From Psoroptes ovis (taxonomy: Eukaryota; Arthropoda; Arachnida; Sarcoptiformes; Psoroptidae), in NCBI GenBank assembly GCA_002943765.1, contig PQWQ01000013.1, forward strand, positions 930,001-994,000: a stretch of 64,000 nt of DNA. Reading direction: 5' to 3'. The notes beneath the pieces are model-generated. The model saw nothing but the letters and a program-made list of their open reading frames with translations. It ran no database searches and was not told the DNA's origin. Made by a program: the position numbers and the translations under genes. How positions within the stretch are numbered: position 1 is the stretch's first letter; each line of letters starts with the position of its first letter. Shown here in pieces: positions 24,001 to 38,296 of this stretch.

Positions 24001-26234
24001 ATGTTAAACATTCATTATCCATTCATTTATTTTTGCCTTCTCTTTGTTTAATTTTGTTTTTTTGTTTTTTTTTTTTTTTTTGAATTAGCCAATACGTAGG
24101 CAATTTGTAATGAAAAATGATTGGAATAAAGAAGAGAGAAAGTCAGAGAAAATGAAAGAAAATCAATCAATTCAAATAAATTTTTAAATGAAGAATAATT
24201 GAAAATCAGCAAAAACATCTGTCAAAGGTTTGCAAATACGAACGGAGAAAAAAAAGAAGGCAAAATATAAATCTGAACTAATTTGAATAAAAATTAAATT
24301 AATAAAAATCAAATGAAAAATTTGAAAATTATTGAGAAATAATGAAATGAATGAATTAATCGTCGTTCAATTTGTTAGTCACTATTTGGCAGGTAAGCTT
24401 TTTGTGCATCGATTTCGTCTTTTTTGTTTCTTCGTGATTTCGATTTTGCATCAATTTTTTAGAATTTTAGGAAGGAAAAAAAATTGGAAAATTTAAAAAT
24501 CAAAATTTTTCATTTCAATTTCACAATTGGAAATTATGAAATTTGCATAACAAAAAGCAAAAAAAAGAAAAATGAAAGTAAATGAAGTAATGAAAAAAAT
24601 GTTTGATTAATCACAAATTCAAACAAAAAGAAATGAATGTATTTTGATTTGGACTTAAATTTTTGACTCTTATTTTTTATATTGAAAAGTGTTGACAGAT
24701 TTTCGAAAAATTTTCAATTATTCAAATCGATTATTTGTAATCGATTGATCAGTACCATTTTACTCGATAATTGATTTGTTTGTTTGTTCTGTTCACTTTT
24801 GATTATAATATCAAAATATTGACACAAATTTGTGATGAAAAAAATGAAATTCACATCAAATTATGTATTCAATTCACTTATTGAAATGATAAAAGATGAA
24901 TATGAAAAAACTAAGGGTAGAATCAAATTATGATGCCAATCACAAAAAAACCAATCTAAATAATGTATTGATATTTTGACCATGTAACGAAGAAAAAAAG
25001 GCGGAAAAATTCATTGAATAAATTAAGAATTGATAATTATTCTTGACACGAATTTGTTCAATTGAATTTTCTTTTTTTCATCTGGTTTATCTGATCAGAA
25101 AATGGAATAATAGTGATTGCAATTCAATTTTGGAATTTATCTTTAATCTTGAATTATTTATCATCATCATCATCAAAACGATAATTGCCATAAGTACCAA
25201 TGATAATGTTGATAATAATAATCAAAAATACTAAATTAGGAACGATTATTATCACTTTTAGACAATTTTTATTATTTCAATTTTGACAATGAATTGAATA
25301 CTAGTAAAGGTCAACCAATTGACCAATATTTATTTATTTTGTTGTTCTTGTGGTTTTCAATTATTATTATTATTATGTGTGACACGTGTAATCATAAACA
25401 TAACAAGTTCATTTGATGGGTTTGTATGCTGCTGTTAGTATTGTTATTGCCGTTTTGTTTTGCAGCAAAACATCAAAGCACAAGATTCAAAGGATCAAAG
25501 GTCATTGAAACATCATCATCATCATTATGATGATGTTCAAAAACAAACAACAAAATGGCAATAAAACTCAATCGAATTGCTTCAATTGAAACCGATTCGA
25601 TTCTCTGGTGTAATCGAAGAATTTGACCGATTCTTTCTGATTCGATATTTGAAATTGACCGATTGTTCTCCTTTGTATTCTCATTGTTTTGATTCTTTCT
25701 ATCGGATAATTCGGGAAATCATTAATTATTCAATAAAACAAAATAATCAATTAAAATTGTGATCGAAAACAGAAAGAAAATTGAATAATTTTGTGGATTG
25801 TTTCGGTTGAATTAAATTTTGTAAATGAAAACATTCATTGATTACTTCATATGGCATCAATATGTTTTCTATGGAAGATCAAATAAGACACTCGCGGAAT
25901 GCACAAACTGAAAGAAAAATTGAAACAGAAAAAAAACACCGACAAACAAGTTAATTAATTAATTGATTTTTAATTGCTTAAGATATTAAAGAAAAGATAA
26001 GAATTTCAAAGATCGATCGATCTTTGAACAAAAAGAAGGAAAACTACCAAAGGAAACATTTATAAGTGTGTGCCTGCATTTGCACATTTAACTACCATAT
26101 AAATTACAGACATTCACACACATGGCACATGGATGATCATTAAACCAATGAATTAAAATCAATGAAAATAAAATAAAACGTGGCGGTGGTCGACATCGTT
26201 TGTTTGAATTCTTTATATTCGTTATTGGAATTCG

Positions 26235-26254
26235 TTCATTCATTCATTCATTCA
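26235..26254. repeat. (TTCA)5 microsatellite
   Basis: Five perfect units. Shorter TTCA/TGAA arrays recur throughout the window. Confidence 0.9.
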
Positions 26255-28917
26255 TAATCATTGTCGTGCCTTGATTTTCTTCATGATTACCTTTTTCGTT
26301 TTGTTTTTCAAGAGCAAACAACAGCAACCAAGCCAAACATATATCGACCGTAGCCAGAAGCTTTTCATGAAAAGAATTTAATAATTTTTACATCATTAAG
26401 CCAATAATCTTAGCCTATCATCTATGTCTGTATGGATGTGTGTGGCAAAAAAAAAAAAATAATAATAAATTAATAATCTTTTATTATTTTGCTCGTTGAA
26501 CAAACGAACGAAAAAAAATATGATTATTTTACAATAGGTTGGTGGTCTTGTTGTTGTTGATGCTGGATTTAGAATTCAATATGTGTGTTCAACACTCTTT
26601 GTACGTTTGTAACACATCTGTTTCATTCATTGAGATAAATTCATTGAAAATAAATGAATGAATGCTTTGGCTGAATATTTATTTATTAATCAACCATTTT
26701 ATTTGTCTAAGAATTTAAAAAAGAATATGAAAGAGGAATATAAAGAGGAACAAATTAAAATTCTATTAATTCATTGATTTAATTTTAAATGTTAATTTTT
26801 CATTGGAATTCCTTTTTCTCAAATCAAATAAACATCGAAAAAAATATTTTATATGAATCATTATGGCGTGCGTATCAAATCATCAACATTTGTTGTTTAT
26901 CAAATCATTTATGACCATTTTTATTTTTTCCAGCTTAAAATCAATAATATTCATTTCATTTTTTTCAGTTTTTAGGGAATGGCAAGAATTTTTCCTTTTC
27001 GATATTTGTTAATGAAGGAATTTGATTATTTCCATGTAGAAAAATTTCACAAAAGAACGAATTACCAGTGATAAAATGATTGAATATTGAATCTGAATGA
27101 ATGAATGCGAAGAATATTATTCAATAATAAACAGCGAAAAATGAAATGAAAAATGAAAAACGTGATATATTTACAATTGGAGACACATATACGCGCATTC
27201 GAAAAACGAAAAAACAACAACACGCAACACTTGCGGTAAAATACAATCTTGTTAACATTTTTTTGATCTTGTTTCAATGATTGTTTTTCGGGGTTTTTTC
27301 CGTGAAAAAAAAGATTCAGATAGAAATCCTCATATCTTTGAAACAACAAACAAGGAAAAAAACAATTAAAATTGTCGGCAAAATTTTCTTTGAAATTGAA
27401 CCACAATAATAATTGAAATGATGATGATAATGAAGAAAATAATAATGATGATATGCGCGTGTTCGTAGGTTCATCTGAATTTCACTGATTATGATTATTG
27501 ATGATTTGTGTGTGTGTGTGTGTGGTAATTTCTTAACTCTCTTTCTTTTTAGCAATTGACCATCATTTATCTAGCCGTCAATGTGATCAATAATATTGAC
27601 TGCAAATGATACCAAATTATCTTATGAATTAAATCAAACAATGATAACACTACTAATAATACCTGAAATCCTAAATAATAAATAATCACACCTTTTGGTT
27701 TTAGGATGTCGATCCTGTTGGTTGTTTGTTTCATTTTTTTTTTCCCTGAAAATTATAATGAATTAGTTATTCGTGTTGTTGGAAAAATATACATTCGATT
27801 ATAATTTTGAGAAAATTTTCCAATTCGTTTTGTGGTTAAATTGTAATTCGTAAACACACAAACGCAGATACACATGAACACATTTACCAAATCAAATACA
27901 ATTTGTCCATATGTGCGTTTCTTCATTTGATTTTTCTTTATTTTTCCACCATTTTCACCAATTGGATTAGATTTTAATTACGCTCAAATGGTGAATGATT
28001 GGTGGTGGTGATGGTGGTCATTTTATGATTGTTTTTTCTCTGTGTGTTGTTATTTATACTAAAGTTCAAAACCTCATTGGTTATATACGACACTCTTATA
28101 GTATACACATTTCGGAAATTATACTAAATGACAATAGAGTAAATCAAAATAAAGCAAAGAAAAAATGAACATGTTTCCACCATTATCATCATCGAAGAGA
28201 ATGAACCAAACAAACAAACAAAACGAAACAAATGTGATGCACCTAAAATTGATGAACAATATATAGCGATATTTCAGCCATTCATCATAATTAAAATTTT
28301 GAGGAAAAAATTTTGTAACAAACAAATTGAATGAATTGAATTTGTAGAAAAATGTGAATTTTACTCATTCATTTTTCAATACCCTAAAATGTCATTTTGT
28401 CTATTTTTTTGCCTGTTTGTAATTGATATATTCAATTACTTCAGGTTTTTTAATTTTTTGAACAAATCGAAAAGGATGTTCACATAACACATTGAAATAC
28501 ACTGAATTTTTAAGTAAAATATTTGAATTCTATTTTTCTGTAAAAAAAAAACAAAATTTCAAGCTCCATCAAACATGCAAAACTAATTGTATAATGAATA
28601 GGTTTAGGTTTTTAGGTTGTTTTTCAATACATTTTAATGATAATACCATTTGTTAATAATGATGATACTAATAATAATAATAATTGTAAAACAATAATGG
28701 TAATAATCGCTTTATAAAAAGAATATTTTTAGTCAATAAACCGCAAGTAAATTTTGTTTCTGCTTTTTTGCTTTATTTAAATTGAAAATTTTTTTAAAAA
28801 TAAATGTTTCAGAACTAATCATTGGTCATTTTCCATGGTATGTGAATCGATTATACTCTCAATCAATGAGTGAAAATGATAATAACAATGGACATTTTAA
28901 AAATTAAGACATTTTTG

Positions 28918-28936
28918 ACGAAGAATTTTTCTTCGT
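28918..28936. repeat. 8-bp inverted repeat with T3 loop
   Basis: ACGAAGAA, TTT, TTCTTCGT. Seen directly. Confidence 0.5.
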
Positions 28937-31900
28937 TCGGTCAAAACATTTTGAATATTCAAAGATTTTGATGAATACTTATTATATGATTAAAGAAAAT
29001 CAATCATAGATTGATGATCGACAAATTTCAGATTAAATTATATGATAAAACACATGTGGTGTGATTTTTCTCTACATTATTTCACTTGCTTTGATTGATT
29101 TAAATTGAATTAAATAGGAATTTTCAGTGGAATTCAACTAATTTTTTCGAAACTTCTTGTTCGATCGTTTGTTGTGATTTATATTTTGATGATTATTTAA
29201 TAAATATCTCGCATAGATAAGATGCTAAAAATGATTATCTAATAATAATAATGATAATGATTGACTATGTGGCAGGTCTTGTATATAATTTTCAATAACG
29301 ATAATAATGATGATAATCAGATTCGTTTTGATAAAATAGAAACGAGAAGATTTCATTTCACTTACAGACACATACACGTAAACAATCAAGAAGCGCGAAT
29401 TTTTCGATTTTAAAAAAAATAAAAATGTAAGAGATGAATGAAGAAAAAACCACACACAAACTCATAGGTCAAATGAATTTGAACTTTTGTTGTTGTTTTT
29501 TAGCAGATTTCAATGTATTAAATCTTTAACATTATTCGTTGCCCAAAATCAGCTATTTGATAAGATTGTAATAAGATTCAAGATGTGTGAGTATATTGTG
29601 TGTGTGTGTGTGTTCATTGTATTTATAAGAAGAAACAAAAAATGATTAATGAGATTTTCTCGATTACATTTGAGAAAAACAACAACAACAATGAAAAAAT
29701 TTATCATCATCATTATTCAAAATTTGTGAAAAAATCAAAATCACACATTGATAAAGTGATACATTGAGAATCTATTCCAAAGTATTCAATGTGTGGTAAA
29801 TGCTTTGTTTTTTTGCCTATATTCTTCCACCATCCGTCGATGAAAAATTATCATCTTGAAATATTAATAGAACAATGCTGGAAAACAAAGGACGAATATG
29901 ATTATTGAATTTTTTCACAAATCAACAAGCAAACAAACAAAATGTAAACCTTGAATGTACGTGAAAATCTTAAAAATTTTGAATGAAAAATTCTGAAAAC
30001 TTGTGATTTAAAATGAACTATGAATATCATGTGAAATACCGGAAATTATTAAACGAAAATTACAATAACCAATTATTGGATTTGATTATTTGAATTTTTT
30101 GGTAAAAATTCGTATTATCAATAGATGCTATCGTCATCATCATTGTTATTGTTTTTGTCGGTGTGTTTTGTCTAAAATTTTTTTTTCGGCATTCTTTTGT
30201 CGGAATTTTATCAAAAAACAAAAGAAGAAAAAAGACATAATCAATTTGTTGATTATGATTGTTGTTTTTAGGCTTTGGCAAATAATTTACCTTAGGTCTC
30301 GTGTATTACAATTACAATTATTATTGTGATTATTTCGTTACAGATACACACACACGCACACTTTGTACACACACATGGGACCCTATTCTGATAACAATAA
30401 ATGCAATGAAATCTACCCCATTATCGATTACAAATTGCTAGCGAATCAAATAAAAAAAAGAGCATAAAAACATAAAAATTTAAATCATAATTCATGTCAC
30501 GAACAATGATGATGAATTATGATCATCATCATTATATTATCATCATTACTGGTCATCAAAAGCTAAAATTGTAATAAAAATGGAAAAAAATAAATCGATT
30601 GAAAATTGAATCGATTGATTAGGTATTGATTTTTTTCAATTGTTTTTGTTGTTGAAAAATTTGAGCTAAAATTACATTTTGGCGACCAAGACGGCGACCA
30701 ATGATAATGATGATTTGAATTATGATGATTTGTGATTGGTGAACGGTGATCAATGATAATGATCATTATCATAATTCAATAATTGGTGAACTCATATTTT
30801 GACCACTGATTTTCATTTTTCAAATTTTTTTATTTGAACAGGAAAAGAGCATAAACAAAACAATAACAATTTGATCGATTCTAAATTATTATTATTTGAG
30901 AATTTTTGTGAAAGAAAATTTCATAGAAATTTGAAATAAAATTTTAATCAATTTTTTCTCCGATGAAAAAACAAAAGGAAAAAATTCAAATTAAATCGAT
31001 TGATTTGTGAAATTTTTCTATTATTCATTCTTATTATCATTATGAAATGAATACAAAGGAACAGAAAGAAAAAATTTATCAAATGTTTCTCACATTTTCC
31101 AATGATATGTTCATATGTTAGAACAAATTGAATTAGATAACAAATGAATGAAAAGAAATGTAATGAAATCATACATAAAACAACAAATACCGGCCAATCA
31201 ATTTCCAAATGTCCGGTTTGTTTGCGCCATTGTTTTTTCCATTCAACGAAAATTGAAGAAGATAATTGTGATCATATTTCTGGTAATTCAGAGAAAAAAA
31301 AACGAAAAAAAATAACATTCAAATAATCATTTGATGCCATAGTCACGCAATTTGCCGACAAACAAACTCATTCAACATCGTATATATGTGCTTATGAATG
31401 ATTTGAATTTCCGAAATTAAATTTTTTTGTTGCTATTCATCATCATTTGATGAGAATTAGTAAATTCAGGAGAAAGAAACGAAAAAAAATTCTTGGAGAA
31501 AAAATGATTTTCAAAATTTTAATGATTTCAATAATTTTAAAATTATCTTCATCAAAATGGTCAGTGTAATAGCGTTTAAATGGAAAAATCTGGTAAATTT
31601 TATTATTTCCATTATTTTATTGAATGTTCGGTAGACATTCATCTCATTCATTGCATTTATTGACAAATAAACATTTCAAAAATGATTGACAAATTTTTTT
31701 GACTATTCATTTAATTGTTTTATTTATTTATTTGCCATGCAATAATATAGTCCATTGTTTAGTTTCGAGGTTTCAAATTTTGCATATTAATTATATTTCA
31801 ATTAATGCTTTACTACCTAAGACAATGGCTACCTGTGATTGTTGTTGGGAAAACAAATTTAATTTTATAAATTTTCGTTGAAATAAAAATTTATTGACAA

Positions 31901-32653
31901 TTTATTGACTAGTCAAGACACATTGATGGTGGAGTCTATTGATAAATTTTCTTGTGTTTTCAAAGAGGTATAAAAATATCGGAATTTTAACGATAATTTA
32001 ATGTCAAATTTTAATTATTACTTTTATCGAAAAGTTTGTTTTCCATCAAATTAATAATGATTACAATGAACAATGAATGATGATGATGACGAGTGGAATG
32101 AAAATATTAAAAAAACAATGAAAAACAAATAAAACAAAGAAATTCCATTCAAAAACATATGATAAAGGAAAAATTCGAAAAACTGATGAAATTTCAATTC
32201 GATCCATCATTCACATTATCATCATCATCATGATCATCAACAACAATTAAACATCTTCAGCATCGCCATAGACATCAAACAACATCGTCAATAGACATCA
32301 ATAATCAATGAAACTGAATGAATGAATGAATGGGAAATTTGTTATTTCATTTTTCTCCAAATAATGAAGATAATTATTATTTGCTGATTTGAGATGTAAA
32401 AAAATTTCAAAATTTAAATTTATTATCATATTTTTCAAAGCAAATATAAATTGCAACGCTTTGAAAATGTTATCGACAGTTTCACTCTGTTCGTACTCGG
32501 TCAAATGTACAAAAACAATCATGGTGATCAAGCATTTATTCATAAAATTTTGGCCATTGTTTCATGAATATGATCGAATGTGATTATCATTTCAAAATCG
32601 ATTCAAATCAAAACAATCAATCAATCAATCGATCGTGTATCAATCACACTTAT

Positions 32654-32678
32654 TTTTTTACGAAATTTTCGTAAAAAA
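32654..32678. repeat. 25-bp palindrome (12-bp arms, 1-nt centre)
   Basis: TTTTTTACGAAA, T, TTTCGTAAAAAA. The arms match perfectly. Confidence 0.6.
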
Positions 32679-34011
32679 TATGAATTGGAAAAAAATATGA
32701 TTTATGAATAATCATACATTTTTTTCTCGTTTGCCATTTTACTTTGTTCATGATTGATTATCGATGTAATCAATCATTGTAATCAACATTAATCATTATC
32801 TGCAACAACATCAACATGATCAACAACAACAACATCGACATCGATAAGTCAATCATATTGGAATTTTTGCACTTCTACACAACATTAATTTTTTAAACTT
32901 TTCATTATTCAATGCTTTGATTATATTCATATCGATAATAATAATAATAATGATCATGATAAGCTCATTGAAAATGGCCTCCATTTTCAGTTATTTTTTC
33001 ATCTACTTTTCTCGTGAAAATCATTCTGAGTTATATTTCAAGTTGAAAAAAAGCTGAAACTGCTAAAAAGGATGCTGCAAACAGATCAAAACTTCGAAAA
33101 AAATGGATCATTTCGGGCGTCAAAATGAATTAGCATTATCAAAGAGATTGCGTCAAAAAAAAAAAAAAACGAAATAGAGAAGCCAAAAATATACATTTTC
33201 GACTATATATGTTTGGATATGTTGAATAATTGCTGCTTTTCTTCGAAAATATTTCGTTCATGCATTCATGCAGGGATGTTTTGTTGGTGTGCATATGCGC
33301 CAATAAGAGTATAATGCGTTATGTTCATTGTTTTTAGATGTTTTTTTGCTTATTTTCAAGTCAAGTATTTTGTGTAAAATTGTTGACTGACAAGTCTAGA
33401 AAATATATAGAGTTTTTCTTCATAGATTTAAATAAGAAAAAATTAGTTTTTAAGAATAATAAATGAAACAACAACACATTGAACTTATCAGATTATTATT
33501 ATTGCATAATAATGATTATGATGATAATGCTAATAATAATATATGAATCGATAATTGTGATATCAATTTGAAAGATTGAAAAATAAATAAAATAAAAAAT
33601 AAAGAAAAATTCATCTTTGATTAACTCAAAAAAAAACATGATTTAGAACAACTGACTAATAACAAATTACTATTAGTATAGATGATAAACGGATTGATTA
33701 TCAAGCATTTCTATCTCATTCAATCTATTTTAAAGGGAAAAAATTCGAATTAAAATGAATTTTTCATCAAAATAATTACTGACTTTTTTCCCCGTGTAAT
33801 CATAATAATAATCAAAGTATAATTATAACGGTATCATCTTTTGATGATTTTCAATTATTATTATTTTTGACTTGTGATTTGAAATGTAATTTATTATTTT
33901 TTTTTTTACTTTATTGGAAATTCCACACATAATCATTATTATTTGAATTCTAATAATGTGAGCACTGGAATCAATGCTCGAGCTTACAGTCAATCAAAAC
34001 ATGAAAATGGA

Positions 34012-34031
34012 TTTTTTTTTTTTTTTTTTTG
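34012..34031. repeat. Poly(T), 20 nt
   Basis: Uninterrupted run. Others are T22 at 35185-35206 and T18 at 40961-40978. Confidence 0.9.
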
Positions 34032-37000
34032 ATTTTCTAATTTTCAATTTTTCTATTTTTTAAATTAGCTTTCATTGATTGATTATCGATTATTTTGATC
34101 ATTTTGATCCTGATTTTAATCAGAAGATAATTTAGCAACAACACCAGCAGCAGCAGCAACATTAACATCATTACGAACTACAAATAAAACCCTATAATCA
34201 TCTTTGAAAAATAGACAGATCAATTTTTGGCTTGAAAAAAAAAATCAATCAAAAATTAATGAAAATAATAATTGATTTGATTGAATCGAAGCAAAAAAGA
34301 AATTTTCAAAGATGATACTCTGCTATATTTATATGCTATGATTTGACTCAAGGGATTTTAAATGAGATAAATTTTTTTTTGCTCGAAAAAATATGTTAAA
34401 CTTCATATAATATATACTTCATATGATGATGATTATGACCAGAAGTGTATCAATTGCCCGATTGATTCAATCAATTTTAAATTACCAACAAAAATATCGA
34501 TATTGTTTGTTTTTTCATTCAGATATGGATTAATATAATGGTTTTCCAATGGTGAATACACATCAAAACCTGATACTATTCACCGATTCGCCTTTTGTTC
34601 TATGGTTCCAGATTCGCTTTAAATCTTGAAATCCAGAGATTTTGGAAAAAAGCCAGGATCCATGAAGAATGGTATAAAATTAACGTCCAAGAAACGAAAT
34701 CAATGATGATGATGATGATGATCATTATTATGGAAAAAAGCGAGAAATATTTTTCAAATCAAATTCAATTTGATTTCAAATTTCAAAACTGAAACTAAAC
34801 TTGAAATTGAAACTTGAAAATAGTCACAGCTGCAGTCAAACGAGAAAAAATATATGAAATTCAAACATTGACTCTTTGGTATAACCCAAACAAAGGAAAA
34901 ACATTCCTATCACCCAAAAACAATATGAACAAATGAATGTGTATGGTTTGAATTATATACCATATACCGTACGATCCCTTGCCATACACACTTGTACACC
35001 AAACAATTACGCATACATAGCCATCATCATTATTCGTTTATTTAATACTAAAATTTATGATTTTTTTTACAAATATTTTGACTGTAAATTGAAATTTTTT
35101 ATAGAAATTTTTTAGAAATTTTCCATTTCACTCCAAGTTAAAAAAAAATGGACAAAATTCGAAACCAGAATCTGTTTTTTCTGGTTTTTTTTTTTTTTTT
35201 TTTTTTGACTTTCAAAGCGAAATTTATAATTCAATTTAAATATATTTTAACAAAAATTCATGATGAATATGCCCGAAAAAAATGCCCGAGATTTCTCCCT
35301 GTATTCCGCTTTAGCTGTATTTTCGGCTATTTGCCAGGATTTTGAATAATAATTCAACATTAAAATTTGATTTTTTTTTGTTCAAAAACCAACGCAGAAC
35401 CAAAACAATCAACCAAAAACACATGATGGCTGGTGTATAGTCGAAAAATTTTAAATCGGATAAATTATATGAAATGAAATTTAAACAAAAAACGAAAAAA
35501 ATTAGTTGATTAAATTTGATGATGATAGATAACGGTTTTTTTTGGGTATTTTGGCCATCAATTGTTGCCCTGATTGTAATTGTTGTTGGTGGTGGTGTAG
35601 ATGTGTGCCTGTGAGTGTGTAGATGCATAACCATCACTAAATGATAATGATTATGATGATGATGATAATAATGCCTAAAAATATAATCATAATCATGATG
35701 ATGATGATGATGGCCATAATCATTTTAATGTATTTATAATATAAAATTTATTATTGTGATTATTTTTCAAATTTTAAATCCATATTAAAAGTATCATCAT
35801 TTGTTAATTTTTTTCAAATTTTGATGCCCGCAAAGTTTTTGATGATCCGTAATTGTTGTTGGCTTCTGGATTTTTTATTTTTGTTGGAAAATTTAATGGC
35901 AAGTTTAGTGTTTAGTAGTTTAAAATGGTATATTTTGCTTGATTTGAAAAAAGAAAAATTTCATGAAATTTTCTTTTGTTCCAGATTTAATAAATTTTAA
36001 AAAATATGTAATCATTGAAATTGAATCAAGCTCAAAGCTGCTACCACCATCAATCAGAAGATTACAGGCAGAGACCTGTGTACCATTGACAAGGACAACC
36101 TGTCACCTATTTTATTCATATTTATTTTTTGATATAAAATTTTTCATCGTAATAAAAATAATAATAATAATAACAACATTTGGTGGTGTTTGTTCAAGTG
36201 GTGCAACCAACATACCATAGTGTGTTAACCATGACCAAACAATAAAACATGTGTTTCATGAAATAAATATTAGATTGATAAAATATTGCGGTTTGTATTT
36301 GTTTTTATATTTTTATTTTGTCGCAGGTGCTATTGATATCACACATATTGATAAACATCGTTCATGAAATTTTTAGGATCGATGAATTTTATATGAAATG
36401 AATAATAATTAAATAATAAGTAATAAGATCCAAAGGATTTAAATTTCTCTTTTTTTCGTTCAACAAATTAGTGTAAAATTAAATACATTATGACATTTTT
36501 TTATATATTTTATTTTGATCAAATATTTCAAATAAATGATGATGAATTGGCCATGATTATTATTAAGCTGCTAATTTGTTTCAGCTTAAAATTTGTAATG
36601 AAGAAAAAAACGCAAAATTTTGAGCCATTCATCTCGATGGAAATAGGAATTGAACTAAAAAGAATATTTTGAAGATTCTCATCAATTTTTCCTTTAGGTT
36701 TATTCATTTTAAATCCAAATTTTTAAATAAAATTTTCCTATTATTCCAATTCGAATCAAATGATATTTGAATCATTTTGATTTGAATTTTTCTAAAAATT
36801 CAAATTGAATTGTTGTACTGATTATGCATCAGGCATCAATTAGATTCCTTTATTTTTTTTTTTACTTGATTGCTACAACCAACAAAAACGATTCGATAAT
36901 AATAATAATCATCTGAAGATGATGATGAGGGCCAAGCATTCTTTTGTCGGCACTTGTTATCATCAACAACAGCAACAAACAAGAGTAACAACAAACTACA

Positions 37001-38272
37001 ACAAACAGACATAGCAGCTAATCAAATCAGAGTGAATGAATGAATGGAAATCATTGGTATGAAATACGTTTTCGTGCAAATGTTGAAAAATTTTAATCTT
37101 TTTTCCTCTTGTTGTATATCCAATGATGTTTTTTTTTGTTGTTCATCATATTAGTCGTCATTATCAGCATTGTGTGTGTCCTCATTGGCTGTGGTAGGTC
37201 GTTTGATCTCATAAAGTTTGATCGTTGTTGATCATTGTTGATGTTGATTATGAACAAATTATAATTGAATCAAATTGGTGGCAACGAATACCAAACGAAA
37301 ACACAAATAAAAGAACATCATCAAACTATACCTTTGTTAGGTGTTTCAAAATTTTTTTTTCTTTTCTCGATTTTTTTGGTGTGAATCAATGAACCGAATA
37401 AATTATTTCATTTCGAAATTTGATTGAATTGGAAATTCAGCACAGAAATTATAAATTAAAGATTTTTTGTTGTGCTTTAGCAGTGGTAGTTCGCTTGTCC
37501 AATTTACCATTACTCTAAATTGAATTCATCAAGAATTTAATGAAATTTAATTCAATTGGATTTTTTTACAACAAAACGAAAACTAATTGAATTTTTTTTT
37601 CTTCTCCACATAATTTGCCATTGTTATACTATTAGAATTTCTCATTGAATTAATTCAGATTGTGAAAAAATAAAGGAAAAAATCTGGGAAGCATCTTTGT
37701 TTGTGATGATAATTTTAGATGATGTGAAACTTACAAAAAAATAACATTCAATTATTCATAAGATAAATGAATGAATTTATCATTCGATTGTATTGTTTTA
37801 CAACCGCAATCATTCGTTCATTCAAATTTCAAATTCAAATTATTTTAAAATTCATCATTAAGCATTACATTTCTATATATTGATTGTTTATGTAAATCAT
37901 GTCAATCAAATGCTATCAAATAATATAAGCAATTTATCATTTTTTTTCTTTGAAATTTTCTTTAATAAATATTTTTATCAGAACAAAACAATAATAACAA
38001 TAACAATCAAAATGAATGAGATTTTACAATTTGTCGACTTTTTATTCATTGTAATTTAAATCATGAAAAAAAATTGTATGAAACTAAAATCACCGAAACA
38101 TTTGAAGATAATATATATTGGTAGAAATATGAATTCAAAATATAAATCCGATTATTACGAATGAAATAAGCAAATGATCAAATGAACAGAAAAAAAGAAC
38201 AAAAATTATGATGAGAATTGACACGCAAAAATATCATATATATCCGTGACAAATACAAATTTATATCAAATT

Positions 38273-38296
38273 TAGTTTGGCAAAAAGACCAAACTA
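38273..38296. repeat. 8-bp inverted repeat
   Basis: TAGTTTGG, loop CAAAAAGA, CCAAACTA. Seen directly. Confidence 0.5.

Noticed and set aside
22943..27693. Two TCACACCT T-box half-sites (22943-22950 and 27686-27693) as autoregulatory sites
   Set aside because: About one such 8-mer is expected by chance in the window; the two are far apart and not paired.
31144..31326. Plus-strand frame with CPVCLRHC...H resembling a zinc ligand set
   Set aside because: Spacing fits no zinc-finger family I know and the flanks are Lys/Asn-rich noise.
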